Shown: positions 21,701 to 32,265 of the stretch, in pieces
Numbering within the stretch: position 1 is the first letter of the stretch
Layout of the letters: each line of letters begins with the position of its first letter
Assembly (NCBI GenBank): GCA_038380795.1
Contig: CM076275.1
Location: 5,210,501 to 5,274,500, forward strand
Length of the DNA stretch: 64,000 nt
DNA from: Pyrocephalus nanus
Taxonomy: Eukaryota > Chordata > Aves > Passeriformes > Tyrannidae
Reading direction: 5' to 3'
Notes under the pieces: generated by a model
What the model saw: only the letters and a program-made list of their open reading frames with translations
The model's database searches: none
What the model was told of the DNA's origin: nothing
Program-made: the position numbers and the translations under genes

Positions 21701-24700
21701 AGTGAGAAATGAAACATAACCATAAATCAGAGGTGATGCAGACCCTGTGCAGGGCTGGCAGCAGGCGAGGGCTGGCGGCGTCCAAGCAATGACCTCAGGA
21801 GCGCAGGAATGTGCCGCTCAGCCCCGCACTCCCGCACGCTCCCACTGCTGCCACGGGGCTGAGATAACACAGAGCCGGGAGCTGCCTCCAGCAACACAGC
21901 TCCGTGGGACGCCTTCCAGCCCTGCATGGGTTTAATTTAGTCACTTGGAGGGGAGGGGAGGAAAAAAAAAAAAAAAAAAAAAAAAGTGGAGATATATTTT
22001 TATCAGTTGCTGAAAGATAGAAGCAAAGCTCGCCCGCTCTCACAGCTCGGCTTCACCGGCGCAGGGCAAGTTTGGCCCCTCATGCCCATCACCAGGTCGT
22101 GCTTCTGGGCTCGGACATGGATGCACCGCGGGTGAGAAAATCCACCTGCAGACACGTTGCTGCTCTCCAGGCCCTAGCAAAGCTGCCCCTAAAAATACTG
22201 GTCCCTACCAAAACCATCCCCGCCGCCTGTGGGGAGCCGGGGACCCCCCTGTGCCGGCTGCTCCCCCACTGTCACAGCAGTGTGGCCAAATACAGACAGA
22301 TTAGGGAGCCTGGCTGGGGGAAAAAAAAAAAAAAAAGCAAGGGATAGCAAACAGGCGTCCCTGCCTCTGCCTCCCCTGCAGCCCCCCTTCTGAAGCTGGA
22401 GGGAGGCACAGTTCCAGAGAGCAGGAGAACTCTGAGCTGCTGGGAAGCCCCGGCTTTATCTTCCCTTCTATGGCGCGAGCGGCCGTGGCGTTGAACGTGG
22501 CCCAGGAAACGTGGCGAGGAGGCAGTCGGGGTTCAGAGGGTTTGTTCTCCTTGTCCACACAGCTCAGCCTGAAAATGTAGAGTGCCCTGGGATGCCAGAG
22601 ACTCCAACCTGTCCCCTGCACACACCTCATGCCAATGTGCATCTTCCTGCTGTTTAACATTCCCGTGTCCTGCGATGGGTTTTGGAGTGGGGGAGTGAGG
22701 GGAGAGAGGGCGGTCGATGAGCAGTTAGGGCTCTGCAGGCCTGAGGGCATCATAGGAATCCCAAAATGCCCCCCTCCTCCCAGGTTTTACTCCCACAAAG
22801 CAAAGGCTGTGTGTGGGAACCATCCTGACACAGGGAGGGTCACACAGACCCCAATTTGGAGGATCTTAGCCTTTCTGCAAGCAGGATGCTGTTACAACCT
22901 CCAGCAGGGACCCCCAAACCCCTCAAACCAAACCACCTCTGTTGCATGTGTCCTGCTTGCTGGCAAAGGTGATGCCCAGGGCTGGTCACGTCCACAGCAT
23001 GGGCAATGTCCCCAGCACAGATCCAGGGAACCCTCACCTCTCTCCCACACCCCAGCAGGATAGGGCTTTAGAGCCCTTGGCCTCTCAAGGAAGATGATTT
23101 GAGACACCTGCACTGAGCTCAGAAATAGCTGAAGCAAGCAAGAAGTTCACCAGCAGACAAATCTAAATACTTGCCCCGAGGCTACGAGCGAGGCACCTTC
23201 CTACCTCTAGGAGCAATTAAAATAGTGTCTAGAGCTAATTTTACTCCTAACCACTCCATTGCCCTCTGGGATAAAAGCTCCACTGCCAAACCCTGGGGTG
23301 AAATGCAAAATGTGGCTGAAAGCACTGAAATACAGAGGCACCTTCTGCTGCCCTTTCCAGAGCAGCATGTGGCACCCGGGCCTCTGGTATCAGGCACGTT
23401 TTGGAGAGCTGGAAAACAATCCCGGTATCCACTGTGTGTGAAAGGAGAAGGTTGGGAGTTGCTCCAGCTGGAACAGCTTTGGCCAGGGGAAGGAGCAGCC
23501 CGAAACATCCTGCAGGTGGGGACCATCCGCAGCATGGCTTATCCCGTAAGGTCTCGGCGTGGAAACCTCTGCCAAAAAATACTTTCCAGCTATGAAAAAA
23601 CCCAAAGTATCTACGTTCCTAGAACTAAATATTTTTAATAGTCTGGAGTGGAACTGTTTATGGATGGATTAATCGGGATTTCCAGCAGGACCTGAGACAT
23701 CTCCAAGGATGCCAGTGGTGTGGAGAACTGGTGCAGAGGCACAGCTGCAACCTCTGCTTCAGCTTAGCGTGAGGGGACTGTATTTTTCTTCCTCTTTTCC
23801 TGTTTTACAAGTACATTAAGCAATTCAACCATACAACCTAGCAAAGGAAATCACCAAGAGGCAGGAAATGAGTATTTAAATCCCGACTCTGCTCCTGGGG
23901 AGGAGGTTTTGCTTTGTGGCTGTGGAGAAGGGGGCCAGGATTTGGCCCATGACCCTAAAACCTCCCCAGGACCTGTAGCAGATGCTCAGTGCTGCCAGAG
24001 CAATGCTGGCACAGGTTCGTGGGACCTGTCTTCGACTCTGCTACTGTTTTTCCTCCAGCAACGGCTGTGTTACAAGATGACTATCACCTCTCCTACAGCC
24101 AGATCTGTACCACACACCATATGCAAACCCTTCACACTGTTGCCAGCCCCGCGTTTTGCATCCTGACCCTTCCCTGGCTCCTGCTGCTGTGTATAGTTCC
24201 TATATCTTCAAAATAGATTCACCCCAGCCCTTGGAAGGTGGCCAAACCTCAGCTCTGATCTTTTGTGAAGGCGACTTGGTCTCTCTCACGCCAGGAGCAC
24301 GAATGGATGGGTGGTGCTGGAGAGGAAGGGAACTCCAGGGACTGTGTCCACAGCTCAGGGCTGGGTTCTGTCTGTGCCTCCTTATCTCCCCACTGCCCAC
24401 AGACTGGTGCGGGAGAAGGATGAGGCTGCCAAGGAGACTCCCCCAGGGCACACAGCGACTCCTGGAATGCCATCCGCCCACTGGATCCAGCCCAACACCA
24501 GCTCCCCAAGGTCACCCACAGCCTGTGACTGGCCCCAAAAGCCTCCACAGCCCCCAACCCCATTACAGCCCCCAACCCCATTACAGCCCCCAACCCCATG
24601 ACCTGCACCTGGGTTCTGGCCAGGATCACCCCTGAGGTTTGAGGTCTCCCACAAAACCCAAGCAACCCCAAGGGACCAGCTTCGCAAGTCCACCTATCAG

Positions 24701-26154
24701 CAGTGGGAGGTGAAGGTCTTCCACCCTGCCTTTTGGTACTTTAGAGACAAGAACGTGGGCAGGAGCAGCCCCGTGGCCTCTCCTACTCCTTTTAGCCATA
24801 ACGGGGATTTTTGGTGCTACTTTCAGAATTAACCTGCAACTTAGTCACAGCGGCAGGGCTGTTTTATGGTGCACGAATCTCGGTGAGCAGGCCACAGGGC
24901 TGAGCAGAAGGGCTCGAGAGCAGGCAAGTGCAGGAAGGGAGGCGTCTGCAGGCAAATGACAAATTTCCGCATTTCGGTAAATGTGTGGCTTTCAATACCT
25001 GGGGCCTCAGGGCTGCTGTTTCTCCCTGTTCCCATGCCTGTTCTTGTGAGCTCTCAGAGTCACAAACCAGCCCAGAAGTGTCTGATCTTATGACATGGCA
25101 AACAGTGGGATTTTTTTTTTTTTCCATGATGTGGAGAAGCAGCCAAGCCTGCAAGTGCTGTAAATAAAGACACTTGCTGGCTGTGGGGCTGTGTGAGCTC
25201 TGTGCCTGCTCCCCCTGCATATCTCAGCAGTGGGATCTGCCCCAGCCATGTGGTCCCAGCTGGTTGGGCTCTCACAGCCGCCTCTGCAAGGGGCCAGGGG
25301 GCACAGCAGCACCACAGGGATTTTCTGCCTTCCCTCCCGCCCCTGCCACCCTCCAATGATCGCAACCCCTCCACCCCAGTACAGCACATCCGACTGCATA
25401 AACAACTCCCAAGGCTGGTGGTGGGGCACTGTGGTAGCATGAGCATGTCAAATAACAATAACATTATAATAAAAATGTTGATGATAATAATAATCAGCAG
25501 ATAATTTCTAGATCTGGGCTCTCAGAAGACCAATGCACTGAGATCTGCAGGGCACTCAGAGCATTCCCCGACAGAAGTGATGCCTTCAGCACAAAGGGAC
25601 ACAACTTCTGGGACAAGGGAGGATGCTGTGGGAGGCTGGCAGAGGTCTAGCTGGGGGAACCCATCCCTTTCCTCCATGGGACCAGCATTTCCAACAGGCA
25701 TTCTCATCCCAGATGCTGCACCCTCCGAAGTATGAACTTCCCCGTGATGTGGGGGTGAGCCTGGAGGGGTGCAGGAGGGTGCAGCAGCAGGGCAGATGGC
25801 TGGCAGCTCCCGCTGTTCCCGCTGCCAGTTCCCCCACCACAATGCCGGTGGGGTCCCACACAGCCGGGGACAGCCACGCTGCCCGGCCCCGCCGCTCCCC
25901 GGGGCAGGGTGGGGGGGACCCTCGTTCCTAGCAAGACAAAAAGTTCTCCGCACAAGCATCAGCCCCACGCGAATCCCAGCTCCATCAAACCCCGGCAACA
26001 CGTACACTCGGTCCCACGAGACCCCGACCCCACGCGAACCTCGACCCCTCGCGAAGCCCAGCCCGAGCCCAGCCCAGCCCAGCCCAAAAGCCCCCGCAGC
26101 CGCTACCTCGGCACCGACGGGACAGCAGCGCAGGGCGCTGCCGGTGCAGCCCAT
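18709..26154 (-). CDS. CCDC69: Coiled-coil domain-containing protein 69, complete, 9 exons
   Basis: CCDC69 is a small coiled-coil protein reported to act on central spindle assembly and microtubules. Exons in transcript order: 26154-26107, 21199-21130, 20728-20568, 20364-20289, 20106-20033, 19798-19697, 19503-19384, 19161-19064, 18877-18709. They join in phase to 305 codons and a stop; human CCDC69 is 296. The C-terminal two thirds match the family closely: FWEQELESLHFVIEMKNE, KMKRVEESLL, KTLQQENEDLQVR and EKEELLYRVL, all charged heptad-like coiled coil. The protein starts MGC, as in human, so N-terminal myristoylation is plausible. Exons 2 and 3, about residues 17-92, are poorly conserved compared with my memory of the human protein; they are included because splice sites and phases agree. 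Intron 1 is 4.9 kb and the promoter is CpG-rich. The gene converges with the CAT gene and diverges from GM2A. Confidence 0.92.
21962..21985 (+). repeat. Poly-A run
   Basis: Twenty-four consecutive A residues inside CCDC69 intron 1; a shorter run of 16 A lies at 22321-22336. Confidence 0.9.
24548..24601 (+). repeat. 18-bp minisatellite, three copies
   Basis: The unit CAGCCCCCAACCCCATTA occurs three times in tandem. The third copy differs only near its end. It lies in CCDC69 intron 1. Confidence 0.9.
25443..25500 (+). repeat. AT-rich AAT/GAT-type simple repeat
   Basis: Interrupted AATAAC, AATAAT and GATAAT units of low complexity within CCDC69 intron 1, contrasting with the GC-rich surroundings. 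Confidence 0.75.
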
Positions 26155-26480
26155 GGAGCCCCGGCGGGACCCGCTCAGCCGCGGGGCGCGGGGCGCGGCA
26201 TCCCCCGGCGAGCGGCACCGGGCGGGACGGGACGGGACGGGACGGGACGGGACGAGCCGCCCCAGCTGGCAGGCAGAAAAAAAAAATAATTAAAAAAATA
26301 AATAACAATTAAAAAAAGTCCAGCAGCTGCTGACAGGCAGCGCCGGGAGAGGGTGCTCTGCACCCCCGAGCCGCGGGCAGGGCCCCCGGCCGCAGCCCGC
26401 CCGCCCCCGGGGCTGGCCCTCGGGCCCCTCCACCCCGGGGTGTCCCCGCCCTGGGCCGGGGTGCTTCGGGAATGCTGTGT
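25990..26480 (-). promoter_or_regulatory. CCDC69: CpG-rich promoter region of CCDC69
   Basis: Dense CpG sequence surrounds and precedes the CCDC69 start codon at 26154, as expected for a CpG-island promoter. It includes six perfect GGGAC repeats (26224-26253) in the presumed 5' UTR or core promoter and an A-rich stretch at about 26277-26316. No TATA box is obvious at a fitting distance. Confidence 0.6.
26224..26253 (+). repeat. (GGGAC)6 pentanucleotide repeat
   Basis: Six exact tandem GGGAC units about 70 bases upstream of the CCDC69 start codon. On the CCDC69 sense strand it reads GTCCC repeats. Confidence 0.95.
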
Positions 26481-28750
26481 CCCTGGGGTCCCTTGCACTG
26501 AGGATCTTCATCCTAGGGGTGAGATAAGGGGAGCAGGACCCCTGCACGGGGGGTGTCCTCCCCTGGGAGAGGAGAAAGGGGAGCAGGACCCCTGCACCAG
26601 GGCTGGGGTGCAGCTGGAGGAGGGCTGCCTCAGGGGGCTTCCACCGCTGAACCCACCCCTTCCCCCTAGGAGGAGGGATGTAAGGCTGAAGGCAGGATCG
26701 TTTGCCATCACTCCAATAAATTACAGCTTGTGCAGGGGTAGTTGTGGTGGATTTGGGGTGTTTTCTCCTGGCAGGAGCCGTGCTCTGGGGGTAGTTGTGC
26801 TGGGTGGAGGGGGCTTTCAGTGTGGTCCATATTGCCTGGGGGACTGCATCCTGGCAACCCTCCTCTTGAGCATCCCAAACACCCTAAATTCTGGGCCTGG
26901 AGCCAGGGTGCCCTTTTCCAGGAGGAAATCCTACACTTCGGAAATGGATCCCGAAGAGGTAGAGGAACAAATGGATTTGAAAGTGTCCTCTCTAAAAAAT
27001 AGTGGGAGGAAAAGCAGGTTCCTCTGAATGTTGTGATTTTGATGATTATTTTAGATGCTTTTTAAAATTCTTTTTTTAGACATTTCTAGATGACCACACA
27101 TTCTGACCTGAAAAACCCACCGCTGCCACCCAGCACTGCTGAAACGGGAGAGTTTCAACCTGGTCACGAGGCTGTGCCCATATGGAAACACTGCAAGTTT
27201 TTGTCAACAAGTTTCTATTCTGACATTTTCCAAATATCCCCTGGGAGAAATCCAAGCAGCCCGCGGCTCAGGGGCTGCCAGCACCCTGGCATTTTGCCTG
27301 GACAGCGAGGGAGTGGAGGTGCCTGGTCGTCCTGTCACGTTCGAGTCGGAGGTGTTTGTTCTGTCCTGGTAACCCTTGGACAGGGGAAATTGTGAAACAC
27401 TCTTTGGATAGGAGGGTGGGGAAGGCGAGGGGCAGGAACAGGCTGCCCCAAGTTTCGCGGGGACTGGAGGGACCAGCTGCCTGCGTCCTCTTGGGTGGGT
27501 GCTGCTTAACCTGAGTTTCATGAGTCACAGCAGCTTCTGGCATCAGCTCCCACTGCTCAGAAACCACTGAGAGCCCAGAGAGCGTCTCTGTTCTTATCTC
27601 TCCCAACACTTCAGAATGCAGCAACTCTCTGGAATGAGAGCGCTTACTCTGGCTGAGTAGATCGCTGTGAGATAAAAGGCCTGTAGGTGCAAGGTGCTGA
27701 TCTCCACCTCTGCAGGGTTAATTAAAAATCCTGGTCTAGACTTCGGAGACTGAAGGCCTACAGGGGCAAGCGCAAAGGCACATGCGTATTTCCAGGCTGA
27801 ATTTGCATCGCTGGGGCCGTGGCTGCCAGCAGAAGCAACTGCGTGGGCAGCTGATGAGCAGCCTGTCCAGCTGCCATCACGCCTTGCTGGTGCACGAAGG
27901 TTCAGCAGTTTGCACACGTGCTCATGGAAATTTCTGCATTTAATTGTGGGGCACCGAGGGGGTGCACGGGGATGCCCCTGTGCCACAAAGTGGGGCTCCA
28001 GGTAGGGTTTCTCTTGTGGAGAAAAAACTCTGGTGGAGAAAAAAACCAGAGCATTTGGACACAATAGGCTGAAGCATCAAGCCAGCAAGGCAGAATTGTT
28101 ATTCGGAGAGGGGATGTGCAGTACGAACAGCTCCAGCACCCTGCTCCCCAGCCTCCCCTGCAGGCTCCGCTGTGCCATGCTTGCTATAGCAGCCACAACC
28201 TGCGCTTTAGACTTCCCTAACTTTCGGAGGCGGGGCTGCTCAGACCATGTTAACAGCTTTCCTTCAGTCCGTGGGTGCATCCGCGAGGCTGCCAGCTGGA
28301 GCTTCTGCCTGTGCTGCCCGGAAGGCCTCTTATTTCAGCTCTATTTTAGCAATTTCTTCGTTTCTCCAATCTTTCTTGTGCGGGCTGCACAGGATGTGTG
28401 CCTGATGGAGAGATCTCCCGTCTCAGCCCTGCTTCATCCTCCTCTGCCACAATACACTGATAACTCGCTCCATTTGCAGGGCAGCGCTTAGACAGCCAGA
28501 GACTGTTCTGTTCATCTGCTTTCAAGCGAAGCAGGGGCTTTCCATGGCATTGTAGGGTAACCAGAGAACCCTGGGGGCCCGGGGAGCACATGGGGCTGGG
28601 GCTGCTGGAGGCTGCATGCAGCAGGCTGGAGATGACAGGGACTGTGGCAGCGAGGGGATTTCTGCCCATGCAAGGACAGGAAAGCAGAGGTGATGTGTGA
28701 TGGCTCTACCTGGGGCAGCTTCAGCTTGTTTTGAAGTTTGCCCTGATGTC

Positions 28751-28776
28751 TTTTTTTTTTTTTTTTTTTTTTTTTT
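28751..28776 (+). repeat. Poly-T run
   Basis: Twenty-six consecutive T residues in the CCDC69-GM2A gap; no adjacent retroposon body recognised. Confidence 0.9.
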
Positions 28777-29165
28777 GATGTTATCACGGTCACTCCCCAG
28801 GAATGGCAACAGCTGGAGACATCTCAAGGGTTTCCTCCAGAAAAACGAGCCGAGGAGGCTTTATCACATGCTCAGCTGAATTGCCGTAAATGGGATAAAG
28901 GGATAACAGTCAAGTTAATTTGTACCAGTGGTCATTTAAAGTGTTTGCCAAAGCTTATGGATAAGAAAAGCATTTATGCAAACTGTTTAAGTGTCTCTTG
29001 TCACTCCCTCTCTGGTTCCAGCTGGTAAGGACTGGGCAGGACAGGATGGGTACAAGGTGGTGTCGGTGCCAGCCCTGCATGGTCTGTGTGCAGGGTGGTC
29101 CTGTGAGTGCAGGTGGGGCCACTCTTTTTTTTTATTTACTTTATTTGCAGTAATCCAGTCTGTGG

Positions 29166-29188
29166 AAAAAAAAAAAAAAAAAAAAAAA
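29166..29188 (+). repeat. Poly-A run
   Basis: Twenty-three consecutive A residues in the CCDC69-GM2A gap; no adjacent retroposon body recognised. Confidence 0.9.
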
Positions 29189-30519
29189 GGGAGGTGGAGG
29201 AGATATTTCTGGCAGGTTTTTGGGTGATGACCTGGCTCGTGGTCAGTCTGGTGGCTCCCAGCAGAGCTGCAGACCAGGCAGTGGAGACAGGGTGGTCATG
29301 GTCACACCCTTCGGCCCTGCTCATCATTTGCAATCTATTTGCTTTTGCAAATGAGACCCAATGAAGTGCTGGCTGCTTTTCTTCAATGCAAATCAAAGGT
29401 GTTCAGCCAGGTCTGCTGAGACCTCGTGACTAGGACTTTGCATGGGTGAGATGGCTGAGAAAACTGAACTGCGGAAGTTCTCGAATGTGTTGGAGCCCAA
29501 AAAAAGTCACAGTTCCTTTTGTGGGGATCTAGGTCACATATAACTTCTGCCTTGAGGTAGAGCAGTGATTTCAAGTAATTCCTGTCCCTGCCTTTGTTTT
29601 TCCACGCAAAAAGATGTGGGTTAACCTGTTCTTACAGTCTTTTATTCTCTTTTTTTTTTCCCTGTGGCAAAATGGAGGGGCAAAGAATGGGAATAAGTGG
29701 AATGAAACTTCCACCTACACTGGTGAGAAGCAGGAATGCATGTGGTGCCTGGGACTTGAGGAGAGGGGCTCTGCTCCCCTCCCACACCACAACACAATGC
29801 TCAGTCTGTGTCGGTGCCTCTCCCCATGCGTCCCTATCCTTATCCCTGGCCTCCGGCTGCTCCGGGGCCTCAAAGTGAAAACTAATCCCAGGGGATAACT
29901 TTCCGCTCTGCTCCCGGGTGGGAGGGGAGGAAGAGGCTATTTATTCCTCACCCTTAAGCCCCGGCAGTGGATCAGCGACGCAGTTGTCGCTGCCGGTGCG
30001 GGGTGGGCAGCAGGATCCGTTCACGGGCCCTGCCTGCTCCCACGCCCTGCCTGCATGCTCCCAGCCGGCCTCGCTGCTAAATAAGGACGAAACGCTAAAA
30101 ATAGAGCCAAGGCAGGGATTTGGACAAGCCAGGCAACCCTTCCCAGGGCTGGGAGCAATATGGGGAGGCCAGCCAGCAACAGCGTGCGAGGGAGAGCGGG
30201 GCTGCCCACGGGGGAAAGGGCTCCACAAGTGTGTTCTGACCATGCTGTGGCAGGGGGAGGTCTGAGACCTGCCACACTCATGTCCTGTGTGCTCAGTCAG
30301 CTTAGTCCCTTCCAGCTTTCCTCAGGGTAAAAAACATCTGTTCATATGCGGGAAAATCCATGTTCCTGTGCTATCTGGGGTGGCAGGGCACCTGTGGGGC
30401 CATTCCAGCATGCTGGGGGGGGCCTAGGGCAGCTCTGTCTGGAAAAGGATCTCCTGAAGAAGGGAGGAAGGGTGGAAGAGGTGGTGCTAAATCCAACATT
30501 TTGGATAGATGGGTGGTAG

Positions 30520-31080
30520 GGATGTACCCATACCCCTGTCTAGCTTAGACTACGTATCTTATCAGTGTAGCTTAAACTATGTAAAGGTCAGGATAGAGGG
30601 GGGTTTTATTCTGTGAAGCAGAAATTGTAAAAGGAACATAAAGCTAGCAAAGTTGTCAAAACTGGCCTTATGGTTGGACACTGTCCTGAAGGGCATGATG
30701 ATGTGCCAAAAGCAAGAGTTCAAGAAACGGAAAAAGTGAGGGAAAAACTACAGAACAACTGCCAGAGGGTCATGAATGACAACCCTAAAGGCCCACCGAC
30801 CCAAAACGGAGGCATGTCAAGGGGAGGGACAGTTTTAGGAAATGGGAGGGACAGAGTTGGGAAATCCATTAATTCTTCATTATGTACCTAAATAAAGGCA
30901 TGACGCTTTTGTAACCTGGCAAGCACGTTTTCAGAGGATCCCATCCCCTCGTGCATCCGACATGGTAAAGAAAGAATGCTGCTTTCTAATACTCACAAAC
31001 AGTCTTAGAGAGCTCTTTTATTCCCAGTTTTGTGGGCCACAGGGGTACTGCAGCAAACTGCCCAGCCAGGGGCTACTCAA
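30520..31080 (+). mobile_element. LTR-like stretch, possible solo LTR of an avian endogenous retrovirus
   Basis: A lower-GC block unlike its neighbours, with an A-rich purine segment, an AATAAA at 30890-30895 and a following segment including CCCCTCGTGCATCCGACA that resembles the R/U5 part of avian retroviral LTRs as I remember them. No retroviral coding sequence is present. I could not define termini or target-site duplications, so the boundaries are approximate and the identification tentative. Confidence 0.35.
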
Positions 31081-31127
31081 TGCCAGGGTGCCCCCTCCCC
31101 CCCACTGCTCACCTGGCATTGGGTTCG

Positions 31128-31395
31128 AGGGTCTCAAATATTTGAAATATCAGAAATATCTCTTCCACTCTGAGTGCCACGTCCAGTCTTTCCTTAAACA
31201 CCCCCAGGGACTGTGTCTCCACCACCTGCCTGGGCAGCCCTTTCCAATGTCTGTGACGAAAGTCTTCCTAACGTTCATCCTAAACCGCCCCTGGTGTAGT
31301 TTAAGACCACGCCCTCTCGTCCTGTCACTGGTTGCCTGGGAGAAGAGCCCGACCCCCACTTGGCTACACCCTCCTTGTCAGGGAGTTGTGGAGAG
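31128..31395 (-). mobile_element. CR1-like retroposon fragment
   Basis: The plus strand reads as the reverse complement of the CR1 3' region: segments equivalent to 'stated summary' CR1 text such as GTAGTTTAAGACCACG and CACTGGTTGCCTGGGAGAAG, preceded by a CTTCCTAACGTTCATCC block. The terminal octamer-type repeats are missing, so the 3' end is truncated. CR1 is the dominant retroposon of birds and reptiles. Confidence 0.8.
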
Positions 31396-31400
31396 CACCC

Positions 31401-31870
31401 GCGTGGATGCTCGGGGCGGTTCGGGCGCGGTGACACGGCCCGGGGGTCCAGGGGGTCGCTGGCAACCCTTGTGCGTGGGCAGGTGCTCAGAGCCTGGGGG
31501 TGCTGGCAGTCCCCATAGGTGTCCGGGGGTCCCTAGGGGTGTTGGAGGCTGGCATGGGCTCTGGGGTTGCAGGAGCGAGCTGGCAGCACACGTGGGTGCT
31601 CAGGGCTGTTCCGTGGCCATGTGTGTGGGGGTACTCAGAGCCTGAGTGGGCGCAGGGGTGTGCTGAGAGCTTGCAGGGGTGCCTCAGGAGGTCCCTGGGG
31701 GTCCTGGCAGCCTGCAGAGGTGCTTCAGGGTGCTCAGAGCCCACACAAGTGTGTGGGTCTGCCTTGACCCCACGTGGATACCCGGAGGGTGCTGGTGATG
31801 CCCTGCAGGGTGCTGACATCCATGGGGTTCCCCTCAGAGTGTCTGGGGGTGCCATGTAGTGGGGGCACAC
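31401..31870 (+). repeat. G-rich direct repeat, copy A (upstream of GM2A)
   Basis: A G-rich, internally repetitive segment whose sequence recurs in the same orientation at 38337-38860. Long blocks match almost exactly, for example TGGCATGGGCTCTGGGGTTG and the following GAGCGAGCTGGCAGCACACG. It ends about 395 bases before the GM2A start codon. Open frames through it are products of composition, not a gene. Confidence 0.9.
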
Positions 31871-31959
31871 CGGAGCTGGGTGTCGTGCGTGCCCTGGGGT
31901 GGTGGGTGCAGCCACCGCCCCCCTCGCTCCCAGTGCCCGCCCTGGGAGCCTGGGAAAGC

Positions 31960-32265
31960 GCAACTTCCCGTCCCAGCATCCCTGCGAGTCCAGTCCTGCG
32001 CTTGGCAGCGAAACCGGGGAGGAGGGGGGTGGGGGGGTGGGAAGCAAGCGAAAGAGGAGGGGAAAATGTGAGCGTTCCCGGGGAGGAGGGGAATCGGGCG
32101 GTGGGCCGGGCGCCGAGGGAGGGGTCATCGCCACCGCACGGGGCTTCTTATCCCGCTGCTGCTGCCAGCCTGGTCCCGCCGCTGTGCCTGCCCGCCGCTC
32201 GCCTCTCTGCCCCTCGGAGCGACTCCCCGCCGCGGCCCGGAGCCATCCCGGACTGTTCCCGGAGG
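31960..32265 (+). promoter_or_regulatory. GM2A: CpG-rich promoter and 5' UTR region of GM2A
   Basis: CpG-dense sequence directly before the GM2A start codon at 32266, without a TATA box at a fitting distance. This is the usual type of promoter for a lysosomal housekeeping gene. No palindromic CLEAR site was seen in it. Confidence 0.6.

Larger units (their letters stand above)
21200..26106 (-). other. CCDC69 intron 1
   Basis: A long first intron of about 4.9 kb. It holds poly-A runs at 21962-21985 and 22321-22336, an 18-bp minisatellite near 24.55 kb, and an AT-rich AAT/GAT-type simple repeat at about 25443-25500. No convincing coding exon was found on either strand. Confidence 0.7.
26481..30500. 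other. Intergenic gap between divergent CCDC69 and GM2A
   Basis: No coding exon could be supported. It contains a 26-base T run (28751-28776), a 23-base A run (29166-29188) and an isolated AATAAA at 26715-26720 that I could not tie to a gene. Confidence 0.6.

Noticed and set aside
24548..24601. Regularly spaced repeats as a CRISPR array
   Set aside because: Three direct head-to-tail 18-bp copies without spacers in a vertebrate intron; a simple minisatellite.
26715..26720. AATAAA in the CCDC69-GM2A gap as the end of an unknown plus-strand gene
   Set aside because: No coding exon or splice structure could be found upstream of it; the preceding sequence is the CCDC69 promoter.
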